From contig DAIDLK010000024.1 in NCBI GenBank assembly GCA_027449525.1, positions 2,757-10,175 on the forward strand: 7,419 nucleotides of DNA, read 5' to 3'. The notes below the pieces were generated by a model, which saw nothing but the letters and a program-made list of their open reading frames with translations, was not told the DNA's origin and ran no database searches. The DNA is from Legionellaceae bacterium. GTDB taxonomy: Bacteria > Pseudomonadota > Gammaproteobacteria > Legionellales > Legionellaceae. Both the position numbers and the translations under genes were made by a program. Shown piece after piece: positions 5,677 to 7,419 of this stretch (position 1 is the stretch's first letter; every line of letters starts with the position of its first letter).

Positions 5677-5685
5677 TGTTAAAAT
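5677..5685 (+). promoter_or_regulatory. Extended -10 promoter element of feoAB
   Basis: TGTTAAAAT fits an extended -10 (TGn followed by TAAAAT), which can work without a good -35; none is obvious 17 bases upstream. Transcription would start near 5692, leaving a leader of about 24 bases before feoA. Confidence 0.42.
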
Positions 5686-5715
5686 CGAATCATGAATGGT
5701 TTTTAGTAGATACCT

Positions 5716-5949
5716 ATGCCTTTGACTAGCGCGGAGTTACAGCCTGGACAGCGGGTTAGTTTGTGTGATTTTGGTCAGACGGAGGTCAGTTACCGGCGTC
5801 GGCTGCTAGCGTTGGGTTTAACGCGTGGTGCCTGTGTGCGTTTGGTACGGCGAGCGCCTTTAGGTTGTCCCCTGCTCTTGGAAGTACGCGGCGCGACGCT
5901 CATTGTGCGCGCACGTGAATTAGCGCATGTGTTGTGGGAGGCTTGCTGA
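5716..5949 (+). CDS. feoA: Ferrous iron transport accessory protein FeoA
   Basis: A 77-residue SH3-like cytoplasmic protein. The family pattern is clear: an N-terminal LTSAELQPGQRVSL segment, then the RRRLLALGLTRGACVRLVRR core (about 27-46), APLGCPLLLEVRG (47-59) and the closing VRARELAHVL (64-73). FeoA is thought to interact with FeoB and support Fe(II) uptake, though its exact mechanism is unsettled. Its stop overlaps the feoB start by one base (TGATG), and no FeoC gene is visible in the window. The ATG at 5716 has only a weak ribosome binding site (AGTAG about 9 bases upstream). It lies directly behind the Fur-box promoter. Confidence 0.93.
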   Translation: MPLTSAELQPGQRVSLCDFGQTEVSYRRRLLALGLTRGACVRLVRRAPLGCPLLLEVRGATLIVRARELAHVLWEAC

Positions 5950-7419
5950 TGCGGATTGTTTTGGCCGGAAATCCTAACGTGGGAAAAACCAGTTTATTTA
6001 ATGCCTTAACTGGCCTGAGTCAGCGGGTGGGGAATTGGTCTGGCGTGACCGTGGCGGCGCAAAGCGAGTGGTTAACGATTGGAGCTGAACGCCACGAATT
6101 AATTGATTTACCCGGACTCTATTCGTTAGCTCCCGGCGATACACCAGCGAGTATTGACGAGCAAATTGCGCTACAAACACTCACTACCGTCCCCATCGAC
6201 TGCATTATCAATGTGGTTAGTGCGTGCCATTTAGAGCGTCATGCTTATTTAACCAGTCAACTACTAGAACTGGGGGTGCCGGTTATTATCGCGCTGACGA
6301 TGACCGAGCGCGCTAAACAACAAGGCATCACCCTCGATACGGCACAATTTGCCACACAAATTGGTTGTCCGGTGGTACCGATACAGACAGCAAACGATGC
6401 GGGGCTCCATGCGTTAAAGCAACATCTTTGCGCACCATTATCAAAGCCGAAGCCGTTGCGGGTCACACTTCCTTCTGATGGGTTCGAAGAGGATCGTGAT
6501 TTACTGTTAGCGGATGCGCGCTATACCGCGGTGCATCGTTTCGTCGAAGGCATCCAAGTGCACACCAGCGATGGCCGTGACTACTGGACGGATCGGTTGG
6601 ATCGCGTTTTTTTACAGCGCTTTTTGGCGATTCCGCTGTTTCTTTGCCTAATGTACGCCTTGTTTTTCGTTGCCATGCAAGGGGGAGGATGGTTACAACA
6701 AGTATTTAGTCAAGCAACCGAACAGCTGTTGGTTAGCTACCCGCGCTCACTGTTGTCCGCTACTCAGGCCCCTCAGTGGCTGATTGCTTTGCTGACGAAT
6801 GGAGTAGGCTCCGGTATTAGTACCACACTAACGTTTATTCCGGTCATGGGCTGTATGTTTTTTTGTTTGTCGCTCCTCGAGAGTTCGGGTTATATGGCCC
6901 GTGCCGCTTTTATCATGGACCGTTTAATGCGTTACATAGGGTTACCGGGTAAAGCCTTTGTGCCAATGATGATTGGTTTTGGCTGCAATGTTCCCGCTGT
7001 ATTGGCGGCCCGCACGCTCGATTCAAAACGCGAACGGTTATTAACTATCTTGATGACGCCGTTTATGTCGTGCAGCGCGCGGTTAACCATTTATGCCGTG
7101 TTTGTGGCGGCTTTTTTCCCGAATGGAGGGCATAATATCGTATTTTCATTGTATTTAATTGGGATCCTGATGGGGGTATTAACCGGCTATTTATTACGGC
7201 GTAGTTTGTTCGCCGGACCGATTGCGCCGCTGATTCTCGAATTACCAACCTATCAATTACCCAATTGGCGTAGTATTGCTCGCGATACCTGCCGGCGTTT
7301 GCATGAATTCATTTGGCGTGCCGGTCGTTTAATTGTACCCATTTCGGCCCTGTTGGGTGGGCTAAATGCTTACTCCCTTGACGGACAATTAGTGACCGGC
7401 TCAGCTGTGTCACTCTTGG
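5949..7419 (+). CDS. feoB: Ferrous iron transporter FeoB, N-terminal two-thirds (runs off right edge)
   Basis: 490 codons are open from the ATG at 5949 to the edge; family members are about 750-775 residues, so roughly the last third is missing. FeoB imports Fe(II) across the inner membrane using a cytoplasmic G domain. Seen here are G1 GNPNVGKT (7-14), G2 Thr34 in SGVTV, G3 DLPG (53-56) and the family block NVV-SACHLERHAYLTSQLLELG (88-109). The G4 motif, normally NMxD, reads TMTE (117-120), and NVVD reads NVVS (S91). Only about 35 residues separate HALK (154-157) from LADARY (187-192), against roughly 90 in E. coli FeoB as I recall it, so the helical regulatory subdomain is largely absent. 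The membrane part is typical: ESSGYMARAAF (311-321, usually EDSGYMAR), GFGCNVPA (343-350) and PFMSCSAR (371-378). It is co-transcribed with feoA under the Fur box. Confidence 0.94.
   Translation, partial: MRIVLAGNPNVGKTSLFNALTGLSQRVGNWSGVTVAAQSEWLTIGAERHELIDLPGLYSLAPGDTPASIDEQIALQTLTTVPIDCIINVVSACHLERHAYLTSQLLELGVPVIIALTMTERAKQQGITLDTAQFATQIGCPVVPIQTANDAGLHALKQHLCAPLSKPKPLRVTLPSDGFEEDRDLLLADARYTAVHRFVEGIQVHTSDGRDYWTDRLDRVFLQRFLAIPLFLCLMYALFFVAMQGGGWLQQVFSQATEQLLVSYPRSLLSATQAPQWLIALLTNGVGSGISTTLTFIPVMGCMFFCLSLLESSGYMARAAFIMDRLMRYIGLPGKAFVPMMIGFGCNVPAVLAARTLDSKRERLLTILMTPFMSCSARLTIYAVFVAAFFPNGGHNIVFSLYLIGILMGVLTGYLLRRSLFAGPIAPLILELPTYQLPNWRSIARDTCRRLHEFIWRAGRLIVPISALLGGLNAYSLDGQLVTGSAVSLL

Noticed and set aside
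5692..5706. Four-codon ORF (MNGF) in the feoA leader considered as a leader peptide
   Set aside because: It lies at the predicted transcription start, has no ribosome binding site and no attenuator structure.
1..7419. A novel defence or multigene system built from the CPBP (Abi-like) protease, MazEF and patatin genes
   Set aside because: Abi-like and patatin proteins do occur in defence loci, but here they are separate transcription units mixed with housekeeping genes, and their compositions differ; nothing in the sequence ties them together.

Overview
This window looks like an ordinary chromosomal segment of a gammaproteobacterium. A PriC-like primosomal protein, a ZapE/AFG1-type ATPase and a Fur-box-led feoAB pair together point to that class. 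The wording of FeoB (for example CHLERHAYLTSQL) and the short 255-residue PanC remind me of Legionellales-type relatives, but this placement comes from recall and is tentative. The window is densely coding, with no gene-free stretch over 300 bases and no RNA gene, IS element or CRISPR array that I could see.

Layout from left to right: (1) the N-terminal 78 codons of a patatin-like phospholipase on the minus strand, running off the left edge. (2) Divergent from it, a plus-strand pair: a CPBP-family membrane protease overlapping a PriC-like gene. (3) An AT-rich MazE/MazF-type toxin-antitoxin cassette with its own promoter and a perfect inverted-repeat operator, apparently inserted between priC and panC. 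(4) A minus-strand panB-panC operon, whose products make ketopantoate and pantothenate, the precursors of coenzyme A. (5) Divergent from panB, a plus-strand alpha/beta hydrolase that overlaps the ZapE-type ATPase gene. (6) A Fur-box promoter followed by feoA and the first 490 codons of feoB, which runs off the right edge.

Functionally the region is a set of small, mostly independent housekeeping units: replication restart, vitamin B5 synthesis, division or stress ATPase, and ferrous iron uptake. The accessory piece is the toxin-antitoxin module. I found no convincing undescribed multigene system. The most interesting point is that the FeoB G domain keeps its G1, G2 and G3 motifs but has lost the guanine-specificity G4 motif (TMTE instead of NMxD) and has a much shortened helical linker. 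Other points worth checking are the transferred-looking TA cassette, a possible small-gene remnant beside it, and an A9 tract near the start of panB.
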